Shown here in pieces: positions 34,253 to 42,227 of a DNA stretch of 42,413 nucleotides (position 1 is the stretch's first letter; each line of letters opens with the position of its first letter). Where the stretch lies: positions 1 to 42,413 of the forward strand of contig CALXNS010000025.1 in NCBI GenBank assembly GCA_944389815.1, given 5' to 3'. The notes beneath the pieces were generated by a model. That model saw only the letters and a list, made by a program, of their open reading frames with translations, did not search any database and was not told the origin of the DNA. Made by a program: the position numbers and the translations under genes. This stretch comes from an uncultured Victivallis sp. Lineage in GTDB: Bacteria; Verrucomicrobiota; Lentisphaeria; Victivallales; Victivallaceae.

Positions 34253-35086
34253 TCATTCAGGCGCATCTTCTCCGCCGCGCCCGGAATCGTCTCCCACCGC
34301 CTTTTTCCGCGGAATTCCGCCGGTGGCGAGACGCCCGATTTCGGATGCCGTCCGGGAAAGAATCGCCAGCCGTTCTTCGCGGGAGGCGTCCGGGAAGATC
34401 TCCCGGTCGCCGGAAATGGACAATCCCGCCAGAAGCTCCCCCGCCGGACTGAGCACCGGCACCGCCAGCGACCAGACCCCTTCCACGGATTCATCAAAAA
34501 CTTCTGCAAATCCTTCGCGGCAAATCGTTTCACACAGCGCATCCAATTCGGCGAATCCGGTGACGGTCTTCGGCGTCAACTGACGCCTTTCCAACCGCTT
34601 CCACAATTTCGCCCGCGCCGCGGGCGGCAGCATCGCGGTCAATACCCGCCCGCAGGCGGTCGAATGCAGCTGCCCGGTCCAGAACTGCGGCGGCACCATC
34701 TCCGCCGTCCGTCCCGGTTCCATCAGCCCGAGACAGAAAAGTTTGTCGTTCGCGGAAATCCCGAGAAACCCGGTGCAATGCGTCGCCAGCGCGAGTTTGC
34801 GCAAACACGGCCGCCCCGCCTCCCGCAACCTGCTCCAGCGGTCGGCAAACGACCCCAGATAAAAGCAGTGCGGCCCAAGCTGATAACGACGGTGTTCATC
34901 CTGCGAAACCATTCCCCGGCCGTAGAGGCTGCGCAGCAGATTGCCCGCGCTCTGAATGCTGATTCCCAGCGCCGAGGCAATGTCCAGCGCCCGCATCGGT
35001 TCGCGCCGTTCCGCCAGAAGATCCAACACGTCAAACGCACGCTCCAGCACCTGAATCAGTGTCTTTTCTCCCGTCTCGCGAACCAT
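34253..35086 (-). CDS. IclR-family transcriptional regulator
   Basis: 277-residue repressor or activator with an N-terminal winged helix-turn-helix (about residues 8-75: [40 protein letters not shown]) and a C-terminal GAF-like effector domain (about 80-255), with the conserved [16 protein letters not shown] and [20 protein letters not shown]. The last 20 residues are basic, then acidic. ATG at 35086 has GAGG 6 bases upstream; the TTG at 35101 is less likely. A consensus promoter and a palindrome at 35105-35117 precede it, consistent with autoregulation. It is the first gene of the minus-strand run leading to the glycoside hydrolases and is the obvious candidate regulator. Its effector is unknown. 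Confidence 0.92.
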   Translation of the reverse strand: MVRETGEKTLIQVLERAFDVLDLLAERREPMRALDIASALGISIQSAGNLLRSLYGRGMVSQDEHRRYQLGPHCFYLGSFADRWSRLREAGRPCLRKLALATHCTGFLGISANDKLFCLGLMEPGRTAEMVPPQFWTGQLHSTACGRVLTAMLPPAARAKLWKRLERRQLTPKTVTGFAELDALCETICREGFAEVFDESVEGVWSLAVPVLSPAGELLAGLSISGDREIFPDASREERLAILSRTASEIGRLATGGIPRKKAVGDDSGRGGEDAPE

Positions 35087-35104
35087 TGAAATCCTCAACA
35101 AAAT

Positions 35105-35117
35105 ACAATATTATTGT
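35105..35117. promoter_or_regulatory. Palindromic candidate operator ACAATATTATTGT
   Basis: A perfect palindrome, ACAATA-T-TATTGT. It lies just after the expected transcription start of the iclR gene (about +6 to +18) and 18 bases before its start codon. IclR-type regulators bind short inverted repeats and often repress themselves, so this is a natural operator; no binding data exist. I did not see a second copy near the pseudopilin or GH13-type genes. Confidence 0.5.
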
Positions 35118-35128
35118 CTTTTGCTGAT

Positions 35129-35157
35129 ATTATACCTTAAAAAAAACGGATTGTCAA
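35129..35157 (-). promoter_or_regulatory. Consensus sigma70 promoter of the iclR gene
   Basis: Minus strand TTGACA (35157-35152) and TATAAT (35134-35129) with a 17-base spacer: a perfect match to both boxes and the spacing. Expected start of transcription is near 35122, giving a leader of about 36 bases that contains the palindrome. It is the strongest-looking promoter in the window. Confidence 0.85.
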
Positions 35158-35213
35158 GAGCGGGTGAAATTTTTTCGGCGAATTCTCGCTTATGAAGCGG
35201 TTCGCCCGGGCGT

Positions 35214-35927
35214 TCAGCGGCGGCGACGGACGTAAAACGCGCCGCGCGTGCCGTTGTAACAGACCCACGCGACGCCGCGTCCTCCGGGCAGCAGATAAAG
35301 ATCGCCGTTGCCGTCGAAAGAGCTCTCGTGCGATGCCGCACTCCAGTTGTCGCGCTGCAATTCAGCTTCAGTCCGCCTGAGATTGCCCGCCGGATCCTCC
35401 GGAGCATTCTCGAACGAACCGTACCAGCCGCCGCTGCCGGGAAAATGAATCACCTGAATGGGGGTCGCACCGGGCGGGAGCGACGGCAGTTCCGAAGGCC
35501 ACTGCGGCGCCGGAAGTTCCGCGGGCGCGGTAATCCGGAAGACTGTCACCGGTTTGTCGTCGCCGGAATAAATCAACAGCCAGCGATCCAGCCGGCCGTC
35601 GGAAAGAAGATAGGTCAATCGAACCGTATCTCCCAGCAACTGCAGATTTTCCGGCGGGAACGACGAAGTAAGAAACCGGATCAATCCAGAAAAATCCCCA
35701 TCGGCCCGATAGGTTTCCAGCTTCAGTTCGACCCCGTTGAGCACCAGCTCCTCCGTGAACAACGGTTCCGGAGAGAGCCCGGGCAGCGTTTCCAGCTTTC
35801 GCCGCACCTCCTCGTCGGCCGACGGCTTCCACGGCCACAATGTGAAGACCTCGCCCTGTACGGAAAGCGCAAAAAAGAGAACAATCACGCCCGAAATCAA
35901 CCGCCGCATCATGCCGTCGCAGTTCAC
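35214..35927 (-). CDS. Exported protein of unknown function
   Basis: Not recognised. The 237-residue product has a signal peptide (MMRRLISGVIVLFFALSVQG) and a mature part beginning EVFTLWPWKPSADEEVRRKLE. The rest is a mix of beta strands and loops with paired Trp and Pro residues, for example LPAPQWPSELPSLPPG and HFPGSGGWYGSF, and ends in RRRR. The GTG at 35927 has AGGAGG four bases upstream and overlaps the folK stop (GTGA); the ATG at 35912 would give the same mature protein. It is probably translated together with folK but has no visible link to folate. Confidence 0.75.
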   Translation of the reverse strand: MNCDGMMRRLISGVIVLFFALSVQGEVFTLWPWKPSADEEVRRKLETLPGLSPEPLFTEELVLNGVELKLETYRADGDFSGLIRFLTSSFPPENLQLLGDTVRLTYLLSDGRLDRWLLIYSGDDKPVTVFRITAPAELPAPQWPSELPSLPPGATPIQVIHFPGSGGWYGSFENAPEDPAGNLRRTEAELQRDNWSAASHESSFDGNGDLYLLPGGRGVAWVCYNGTRGAFYVRRRR

Positions 35928-36430
35928 CGCGCCTCCTCCCGGGTCTGGCTGCATTCAGCCGCTTCCAGCTTTTTCAATGCATCGGCGACACTCTCCCCGG
36001 AATCGGGAAACCGCCAGTCGGGGGCGATTTCCGCGAGCGGACCGAGCACGAATTTCCGCTGACGCGCCCGCGGATGCGGAACTTTCAAGTTCATTTGATC
36101 GATGCACTCGTCCCCGAAGAGAATCAAATCCAGATCGAGTGTCCGCGATTCCCTGCTGGAGTGTTCCGCCGGGCGCCCTTCTTCGCGTTCAATCCGCTGA
36201 CACAGGGCAAGAAGTTCTCCGGCACTTCCGGACCAGATGCCGGTCAGTGCGGCATTCAGAAAATCCGCGGTTCCGGGAACGCAGTCGACTGCTGGATTCT
36301 TCAAAACGGCACTCCTGCGGATCGATTTCACGCCACCGGAACGGAGTTTCTCCACCGCACGATCGAAAATGGCGGCGGTGTCTCCCAGATTTCCCCCCAG
36401 TAAAACGGCAATTTTTACAGATTTTATCAT
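35924..36430 (-). CDS. folK: 2-amino-4-hydroxy-6-hydroxymethyldihydropteridine pyrophosphokinase
   Basis: HPPK of folate synthesis, which pyrophosphorylates the pterin precursor before condensation with p-aminobenzoate. The 168-residue protein has the opening VLLGGNLGDTAAIFDRAVEKL (normally L-G-S-N-L-G-D), the metal and ATP site SRTLDLDLILFGD, and PHPRARQRKFVLGPLAEIAPDW. All key motifs are intact. The start is the ATG at 36430; the frame extends upstream without homology. It is divergent from fmt, and the exported-protein gene behind it overlaps its stop by four bases. Confidence 0.94.
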   Translation of the reverse strand: MIKSVKIAVLLGGNLGDTAAIFDRAVEKLRSGGVKSIRRSAVLKNPAVDCVPGTADFLNAALTGIWSGSAGELLALCQRIEREEGRPAEHSSRESRTLDLDLILFGDECIDQMNLKVPHPRARQRKFVLGPLAEIAPDWRFPDSGESVADALKKLEAAECSQTREEAR

Positions 36431-36445
36431 AAAACATTCGTTTTT

Positions 36446-36472
36446 TTGCAAGATCGCGCGTATATTTATAAT
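36446..36472 (+). promoter_or_regulatory. Possible fmt promoter in the folK-fmt divergent region
   Basis: TTGCAA (36446-36451) and TATAAT (36467-36472); the spacer is 15 bases (16 if TTTGCA is used as -35), shorter than ideal. Transcription would begin near 36479, after an ATG at 36471, which argues that fmt starts at 36507. The same AT-rich 76 bases should also hold the folK promoter on the minus strand. Confidence 0.4.
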
Positions 36473-36506
36473 GGCACAAAAAAATAAAATTACAATCGAA
36501 AACCGT

Positions 36507-37460
36507 ATGAGTGACAAGCCTAAAATCTATTTTCTCGGCTCCGGCGTAATCGCCGTCCCGATTCTGAAGGCGGTCGCCGCCGCTCCCGAACTCGAACTCC
36601 TCGGCGTCGGCACCCAGCTGGATCGGCCCGCCGGAAGAAAGCGGAAACCGACACCGACGCCAATCGGCGCCGTCGCTCCGGAATTCGGCCTTGAGGCCGA
36701 ACGAATCGCCTCAGTCAACGATCCGGCGTTCCTCGAACGATTGCGCGCGATGAAGCCGGACATCGTCCTGGTGGTCTCCTTCGGTCAGATTCTGCGGGAA
36801 CCGTTTCTGACGCTGCCGAAACACGGCTGTGTCAACATTCACGCCTCGCTGCTGCCGCGTTACCGCGGTGCGTCGCCCATCACCCAGTGCATCCTCAACC
36901 GTGACGCCGAAACCGGAATCTGTTTCATGGCGATGGAGCGCGGCCTCGATACCGGACCGATTTTCCATACGGTTCATATTCCCCTCGATCACCGCGAATA
37001 CGCCGATCTTCTGGAATTCAAGATGGGCCAGATCGCCGCGGAAGCAACTCCCGGCATCCTCTGCGCCATCGCCGCGGGACACCTGACCGCCGTGCCGCAG
37101 GACTCCGCACTGGCCACGGTCTGCACCAAAATCAAGAAAACCGACGGGAAAATCGACTGGAAGGCGCGAGCGCTGGATATTGAGGCGATGGTTCGCGCAT
37201 ATTCTCCGTGGCCGGGGGCGTATTGTACGCTGCTGACCATGAAAGGCGAAATCCCGGTAACATTAACCAAGGTTTTAATGCGCAGAGACTTCCACGGCGA
37301 CCCCGGCGAAGTGCTCCAGGCGGACAAATACGGTCTGGTCATCGGCTGCGGTCAGGGGGCGATCGAAGTTCTGGAACTGGCACCATCAGGACGGCATGCG
37401 ATGCCGGCGGTGGCCTTCCTGAACGGGCTGCGGGGCGAACGGCCGCAGATCCTGCCGTGA
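36507..37460 (+). CDS. fmt: Methionyl-tRNA formyltransferase
   Basis: Formylates initiator Met-tRNA with 10-formyltetrahydrofolate. The 317-residue protein has the N-terminal Rossmann domain (KIYFLGSGVIAVPILKAV), the catalytic and folate site CVNIHASLLPRYRGASPI with Asn and His, ERGLDTGPIFHTV, and a C-terminal OB-fold domain with AYSPWPGAYCTL. ATG at 36507 gives the family-typical N terminus; ATG at 36471 would add 12 residues. No clear Shine-Dalgarno site is visible. The nearby folate gene folK is divergent. Confidence 0.95.
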   Translation: MSDKPKIYFLGSGVIAVPILKAVAAAPELELLGVGTQLDRPAGRKRKPTPTPIGAVAPEFGLEAERIASVNDPAFLERLRAMKPDIVLVVSFGQILREPFLTLPKHGCVNIHASLLPRYRGASPITQCILNRDAETGICFMAMERGLDTGPIFHTVHIPLDHREYADLLEFKMGQIAAEATPGILCAIAAGHLTAVPQDSALATVCTKIKKTDGKIDWKARALDIEAMVRAYSPWPGAYCTLLTMKGEIPVTLTKVLMRRDFHGDPGEVLQADKYGLVIGCGQGAIEVLELAPSGRHAMPAVAFLNGLRGERPQILP

Positions 37461-37493
37461 GCGCATAACAATTTTCATGCATGGACAAGGAAT

Positions 37494-39125
37494 ATGGAAA
37501 ACAACGGCAAACTCATCGTGCTCAACTGCGAGAAACTTGAGCGCCGGTTCGCGATGCTGAACAACGGCAGGCTCGAAGAGTATCAAATCGAGCGGGACGA
37601 CGACGAACCCAAGGTCGGCAATATTTATCTGGGCAAAATCATCAACCTCGAACCCTCGCTTCAGGCCGCATTCATCGACATCGGCGCCGGCAAAAACGCC
37701 TTTCTGCACTATCATGAAATGCTCCCCGCCGGCGACGACCTCCTCGAACGGCGCAATGAGGAAAACGCGGAGGACAAAGATTTCAGCATCGAGGAAAACA
37801 TCGCCGCCAAACGAAAAAAACGCCAGGACAAACCCGGCTCCAGACTCGGGGCGGAAGCGTTGCGACGAAAAACAAAGCTCACCGTCGCGGATATTCCCGA
37901 ATTCTTCAAACCCGGCATGGAACTCCTCGTTCAGGTCGTCAAATCCCCGATCGGAACCAAGGGCGCCCGCGTCACCACCAACATGTCCATTCCCGGCCGA
38001 TATCTCGTGCTGATGCCGTACAGCGAACACATCGGACTTTCCACCCGCATTGAAAACAATCAGGAACGCGACCGGCTCCGCAAAATTCTCTCCTCGCTCG
38101 AACTGCCGGAGGGAATGGGATTAATCTGCCGTACCGTCGGAGAGGGACGGCGGGCGACGTTCTTCAAACGCGATCTCGATCTGCTGCTCGATTACTGGCG
38201 GAAGATCGAAAAAGCCACCGAAACGCGCGAGGCTCCCGCGGAAATTTTCACGGAACCGAATTTGATCGAGCGCACGATCCGCGACTTCATGACCGAAGAA
38301 ATCGGCGGCATCGTCGTCGACGACCCCGCCGCCGCAAAACAGATCACCGACACCCTCAAACGGATCGGCGGCGGCAAAATGGTCGGCAAAGTCACGCTCT
38401 ACAACGGCTCGAAACCCATCTTCGAACATTACCGGATCAATGAACAGCTCAAGGAAGTTTATCAGCGCGAAGTGCGCCTGCCGTCGGGCGGCTACATCTG
38501 CATCGACGAAACCGAAGCCTTGATCGCGATCGACGTCAACTCCGGACGCGGCGGCAGCCGCAAGGGAACCGATCAGCCTGAATTCATCCTGAAAACCAAC
38601 CTCGAAGCCGCCGAGGAGATCGCCCGGCAGCTGCGGCTGCGCAACATCGGCGGCCTTGTGGTGCTCGATTTCATCGACATGCGCAGCGCCCGCGACCGCG
38701 ACGAACTGCTCCGCACCATGAAGAAGCTGGTCAAAAACGATCGCGCAAAAACCAAGGTCCTGCCGTTGAGCAAGCTCGGCTTGATGGAGATGACCCGGCA
38801 GCGCGAACATGAGAGCATCAAGGATCAGATCTACAATCCATGTCCGTACTGCGGCGGTTCGGGACTGGTGAAGTCTCCGGTCACCATGAGTGTCGAAATT
38901 CAACGGCGACTCAATTCCGTTCTCCGCGAAAAACGTTTCCGCGGAGTCGAAATCCGGGTCATCATGCATCCGGACATTCTCGCAAGGCTGCGCAATGAAG
39001 ACGCCCAGCTCCTGCGCGACATCGAAGAGAAATATCAGCACTCTCTGACCTTCCGGGCGGATCCGGGACTGCATTATGAGGAATTCCGCCTGATCGATCC
39101 GGTCACCGGCGCTGAATTGAAGTAG
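37494..39125 (+). CDS. rng: Ribonuclease E/G family endoribonuclease
   Basis: Endonuclease for mRNA decay and rRNA maturation. The 543-residue protein is RNase G-sized, without the long RNase E tail. An S1 domain (about 38-175: GNIYLGKIINLEPSLQAAFIDIG, later PIGTKGARVTTN) is interrupted by a charged insert of about 40 residues (EERNEENAEDKD-like, rich in Lys, Arg and Glu). The DNase I-like catalytic part has IDVNSGRG and LVVLDFIDM with the two metal-binding Asp. The zinc link is CPYCGGSG, and a C-terminal small domain follows. It begins 33 bases after fmt on the same strand. Confidence 0.95.
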   Translation: MENNGKLIVLNCEKLERRFAMLNNGRLEEYQIERDDDEPKVGNIYLGKIINLEPSLQAAFIDIGAGKNAFLHYHEMLPAGDDLLERRNEENAEDKDFSIEENIAAKRKKRQDKPGSRLGAEALRRKTKLTVADIPEFFKPGMELLVQVVKSPIGTKGARVTTNMSIPGRYLVLMPYSEHIGLSTRIENNQERDRLRKILSSLELPEGMGLICRTVGEGRRATFFKRDLDLLLDYWRKIEKATETREAPAEIFTEPNLIERTIRDFMTEEIGGIVVDDPAAAKQITDTLKRIGGGKMVGKVTLYNGSKPIFEHYRINEQLKEVYQREVRLPSGGYICIDETEALIAIDVNSGRGGSRKGTDQPEFILKTNLEAAEEIARQLRLRNIGGLVVLDFIDMRSARDRDELLRTMKKLVKNDRAKTKVLPLSKLGLMEMTRQREHESIKDQIYNPCPYCGGSGLVKSPVTMSVEIQRRLNSVLREKRFRGVEIRVIMHPDILARLRNEDAQLLRDIEEKYQHSLTFRADPGLHYEEFRLIDPVTGAELK

Positions 39126-39168
39126 AATTCCCGGTGCCGCACGCCGAACGAAAGGGGGATGTCGGCAG

Positions 39169-39876
39169 TTACGCTCGCGCCGCAGTCAGGACGTAGACGC
39201 AGACGGCTCCGCCGCGCAGAAGTTCACGTGCGGCGGCGTCCAGCGTCGCTCCGGTGGTGAAGACGTCGTCCACCAGCAGAATCCGTTTGCCGCGCACCAG
39301 TTCCGGTTTCCGAAGCTTGAAAGCATTCTGCGGATTTCTCCAGCGCGCCTCAAGTTTCAACGCCGCCTGCCGTTTTCCGTGCCGCACCCGGCGCAGTACG
39401 GAATATTCCCGAATCCCGAGGCGGCGGGCCACCACCTGACCGAACAATCCGGATTGGTTGTAACCGCGCCTCAGACGACGCATCCAGTGCAGCGGAACCG
39501 GTACGACCAGATCCGGTTCGAAATGCAGCGAGCCCACCAGTTCCGCGCCGAGTTCCCCCAGGGGCCGGGCCAGTTCCGGCATGTCGTGAAATTTGAAATC
39601 ATGGATCAATTCGCGAACCTGATCGCGATACTCGAAGATCGAGGCGGCTCCGAGCCACGGCCGGCGCCGGATGTGGGGACCGAGACATTTTGAACATACA
39701 CCGAGTACGCCGTCAAATGCGCCGCCGCAACCGGGACAACGCACGCCGGTGATGCGCGGAAGTTTTTCGAGGCACTCCGGACAGAAACGGTTTTCGCCGC
39801 CGCCGTCACCGGTTCGGCAGAGCGGACACGGCAGCAGATTGTAAAACGCCGCAATTTTTCTCAGAATCCCGAACAT
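39169..39876 (-). CDS. ComF family protein
   Basis: ComF/GntX-type protein with a zinc-finger region and a phosphoribosyltransferase fold; in competent bacteria the family supports DNA uptake. The 235-residue product has four C-x-x-C pairs near the N terminus (CPLC, CPEC, CPGC, CSKC), VPVPLHWMRRLRRGYNQS and the PRPP-loop-like ILLVDDVFTTGATLDAAA. ATG at 39876 has GGAGG four bases upstream; the open frame reaches further but without homology. It overlaps the end of the yraN gene by 16 bases. It converges with rng. Confidence 0.93.
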   Translation of the reverse strand: MFGILRKIAAFYNLLPCPLCRTGDGGGENRFCPECLEKLPRITGVRCPGCGGAFDGVLGVCSKCLGPHIRRRPWLGAASIFEYRDQVRELIHDFKFHDMPELARPLGELGAELVGSLHFEPDLVVPVPLHWMRRLRRGYNQSGLFGQVVARRLGIREYSVLRRVRHGKRQAALKLEARWRNPQNAFKLRKPELVRGKRILLVDDVFTTGATLDAAARELLRGGAVCVYVLTAARA

Positions 39877-40283
39877 TCTCCCTCCGGCAGAATTCCAGGC
39901 TGATAATCCGCGTGATAATAGATCCCGTCGATCCACCACCGATTGCGGAACTCCACTTCACACAGATCAAACCGGCATTCGAATCCCCGCAGACGATAAA
40001 GATGTCGATACAGCCGCGCGGCACGGCGATTTCTTCTGCACTGAACTTCGGAAAGATTTTCGCCGGGTCGCCGGTTCCAGCAATTCAAACGGCGACTTTT
40101 CACCTCAATGAAACGGATGATCGCACCGTCACGCACCACCAGATCCAGTTCGCCTGCGCGACAGCGCCAGTTGCGCGCCAGAACTTCGTTGCCGCGCGCT
40201 TCACAGAGCCGGAGTACCGCATCTTCGCCGCGTCGCCCCAGCTGCAGATGCAGACGCCGGGCCCGGTCAAGATTCGCTGCCAT
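39861..40283 (-). CDS. YraN family endonuclease-like protein (UPF0102)
   Basis: Small protein with a restriction-endonuclease-like core, function unproven. The 140-residue product shows LGRRGEDAVLRLCEARG and the nuclease-type motif AGELDLVVRDG followed by FIEVKSRR, as in the family; the C-terminal half (NRRAARLYRHLYRLRGFECRFDLCEVEF) is standard. ATG at 40283 is chosen because it follows GGCGGA and lies 17 bases inside ispD. It sits between ispD and comF; all three overlap, so they form one transcript. Confidence 0.9.
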   Translation of the reverse strand: MAANLDRARRLHLQLGRRGEDAVLRLCEARGNEVLARNWRCRAGELDLVVRDGAIIRFIEVKSRRLNCWNRRPGENLSEVQCRRNRRAARLYRHLYRLRGFECRFDLCEVEFRNRWWIDGIYYHADYQPGILPEGECSGF

Positions 40284-40956
40284 GACGTTCCGCCAGGAGT
40301 CGGGCGACCTCTGCGAAATCTCCCGCAAACGTGATCTTCGGATTGGGAGCCGGCGCGGAAACGATCGCGCACGAAAACCCCGCAGCGCTCAATGCACCCG
40401 CGTCATCGGTGAAATCGGTTGCAGGATTGAGTTGATAGGCAGCACACAATCGTTCGGCGGAAAAAACCTGCGGCGTCTCAACCCGCCATAAATGATCCCG
40501 ATCGACGGTGCCGCACAACAACCCGGAGTCATCGCTGCGTTTGAGCGTATCGGTCACCGGTTTTCCGGGAATCGCGCCGCCGACCTCACGGGCCCGTTCG
40601 ATCAGCGACAACAGCAGTTTTCCGTCCGCCAGCGGCCGCGCGGCGTCATGGACGGCGACGATACCCGTATTCATTTCCAGCGCCCGGAGTCCCGCCTGAA
40701 CCGACGCGCTGCGAAACGCTCCACCCGGAACGAAACGCGCCCCGTTGCCCGGCAGAAATTGTTCCGCCAGAAGCCGGAACGTCTCCAGTTCCCCCGCCGG
40801 GGCCACCACCGCCATTTGCGCCGCGTACGGCAGGAAGGTTCGTATGCTGTGGCAGAAAACCGGTATGCCGTCGAGTTCCAGCAACAATTTATTCCCGCCG
40901 CCGAACCGCCGCGACGAGCCGCCGGCGACGATGATTACGCCAAGATCGTTCACCAT
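40267..40956 (-). CDS. ispD: 2-C-methyl-D-erythritol 4-phosphate cytidylyltransferase
   Basis: Third step of the MEP isoprenoid pathway, joining CTP to methylerythritol phosphate. The 229-residue protein has the CTP-binding VIIVAGGSSRRFGGGNKLLLE (usual form A-A-G-x-G-x-R-x-G), VHDAARPLADGKLLLSL and KPVTDTLKRSD, and ends in the typical GDFAEVARLLAERH. The gene is divergent from pdxB and has a strong promoter upstream. No Shine-Dalgarno site is obvious at the ATG. Confidence 0.94.
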   Translation of the reverse strand: MVNDLGVIIVAGGSSRRFGGGNKLLLELDGIPVFCHSIRTFLPYAAQMAVVAPAGELETFRLLAEQFLPGNGARFVPGGAFRSASVQAGLRALEMNTGIVAVHDAARPLADGKLLLSLIERAREVGGAIPGKPVTDTLKRSDDSGLLCGTVDRDHLWRVETPQVFSAERLCAAYQLNPATDFTDDAGALSAAGFSCAIVSAPAPNPKITFAGDFAEVARLLAERHGSES

Positions 40957-41005
40957 ATCGTAATGAATAAAATAAATTTAAATTCGTTTTCGCTCCTTTT
41001 TCCAT

Positions 41006-41034
41006 AAGATAAAGCGTCGACATTGTTCTGTCAA
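41006..41034 (-). promoter_or_regulatory. Promoter of ispD-yraN-comF
   Basis: Minus strand TTGACA (41034-41029) and TATCTT (41011-41006) with a 17-base spacer. The -35 box is a perfect match. It lies 50 bases before ispD, back to back with the pdxB promoter. Confidence 0.65.
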
Positions 41035-41045
41035 ATCGAATTCGA

Positions 41046-41074
41046 TTGCATTTGTCCCGGGTGGAGGATATATT
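41046..41074 (+). promoter_or_regulatory. Promoter of pdxB
   Basis: TTGCAT (41046-41051) and TATATT (41069-41074) with a 17-base spacer, 26 bases before the pdxB start. CAGGAGGAGGG lies between the -10 and the ATG as a strong ribosome-binding site. Confidence 0.62.
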
Positions 41075-41099
41075 ATCTTTCAGGAGGAGGGCTTCACCC

Positions 41100-42194
41100 A
41101 TGAAAATTGTCGCCGATGATAAAATTCCATTCCTGCGCGGCGCATTCGAACCATTCGCAGAAATCGTTTATCTTCCCGGCGGAAAAATTTCCGCCGCGGA
41201 CCTCCGGGACGCCGACGCGCTGATCACCCGGACCCGCACCATCTGCAACGCCGCGCTTCTTGCGGACAGCTCCGTCAAATTCATCGCCACCGCCACGATC
41301 GGATTCGATCACCTCGACACCGCCTTCCTCGCCCGGCAGAAGATCCGCTGGACCAACGCCCCCGGCTGCAACGCAGCAAGCGTCGCCCAGTACATTGCTT
41401 CCGCCCTCACCGACAACAACCGGCTCCTGGCGGGAAAAACGCTCGGCATCATCGGCGTCGGTCATGTCGGCACCCGCGTTGCCGCCGTCGGCGAAGCGTT
41501 GCAGATGCGCGTGCTGCGCAACGACCCGCCCCGCGCCCGGATGGAGGGCGGAAACGGATTTGTGCCGATTGAACAAATCATCAAGGAAGCGGATTTCATC
41601 ACGCTTCACGTGCCGCTCACGCACGACGGATGCGACAAAACCTTTCATCTGGTCGACGCCGCATTCCTCCGGCAAATGAAGCATGATGCCGTATTGCTCA
41701 ACACTTCGCGCGGCGAAGTCGTCAACAATGTCGCGCTGCGGGAAACGCTCAAGCGCCATGAAATCGGCGGCGCAGTTCTCGACGTCTGGGAAAACGAACC
41801 GGAAATCGATCGCGAACTGCTCGGACTCGTTCAGCGCGGCACACCCCACATCGCCGGATATTCCGCCGACGGCAAAGCCAACGGCACCGCCATGAGCGTG
41901 CAGTCGGTGGCGGAATTCTTCGACATTGAACCATTGAAGAACTGGCGCCCGGCACAGATTCCGCCCCCCGCTCAGCCGCACATCGAATGCCCGCCCGGGC
42001 TTTCGCGCGCCGAAATCATCGCCGGTGCCTGCCGCGCCGCTTACGACATTGCCGAAGACGACCGGATGCTCCGGGAGAATCCGGCATCATTCGAGGCGTT
42101 GCGCGGCAATTACCGCATCCGCCGCGAGCCGCCGGCATTCACGGTGAATCCGCCGCTTCCGGAGTTGCTTCAGCTTGGATTCCGAACGCCGTAG
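41100..42194 (+). CDS. pdxB: Erythronate-4-phosphate dehydrogenase
   Basis: Oxidises 4-phosphoerythronate in the deoxyxylulose-5-phosphate-dependent route to pyridoxal phosphate. The 364-residue protein is a D-2-hydroxyacid dehydrogenase, with substrate-domain KIVADDKIPFLRGAFEPFAE (very like E. coli PdxB), Rossmann motif GIIGVGHVGTRV, catalytic Arg in NTSRGEVV, Glu in DVWENEPEID and His in HIAGYSADGKANGT. The last 90 residues form the PdxB-type dimerisation domain. ATG at 41100 follows CAGGAGGAGGG. It is probably transcribed alone and converges with the leuA fragment. Confidence 0.95.
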   Translation: MKIVADDKIPFLRGAFEPFAEIVYLPGGKISAADLRDADALITRTRTICNAALLADSSVKFIATATIGFDHLDTAFLARQKIRWTNAPGCNAASVAQYIASALTDNNRLLAGKTLGIIGVGHVGTRVAAVGEALQMRVLRNDPPRARMEGGNGFVPIEQIIKEADFITLHVPLTHDGCDKTFHLVDAAFLRQMKHDAVLLNTSRGEVVNNVALRETLKRHEIGGAVLDVWENEPEIDRELLGLVQRGTPHIAGYSADGKANGTAMSVQSVAEFFDIEPLKNWRPAQIPPPAQPHIECPPGLSRAEIIAGACRAAYDIAEDDRMLRENPASFEALRGNYRIRREPPAFTVNPPLPELLQLGFRTP

Positions 42195-42227
42195 CTTCTC
42201 TCTCCCGGAAGCGCTCACCGCCCCGCG

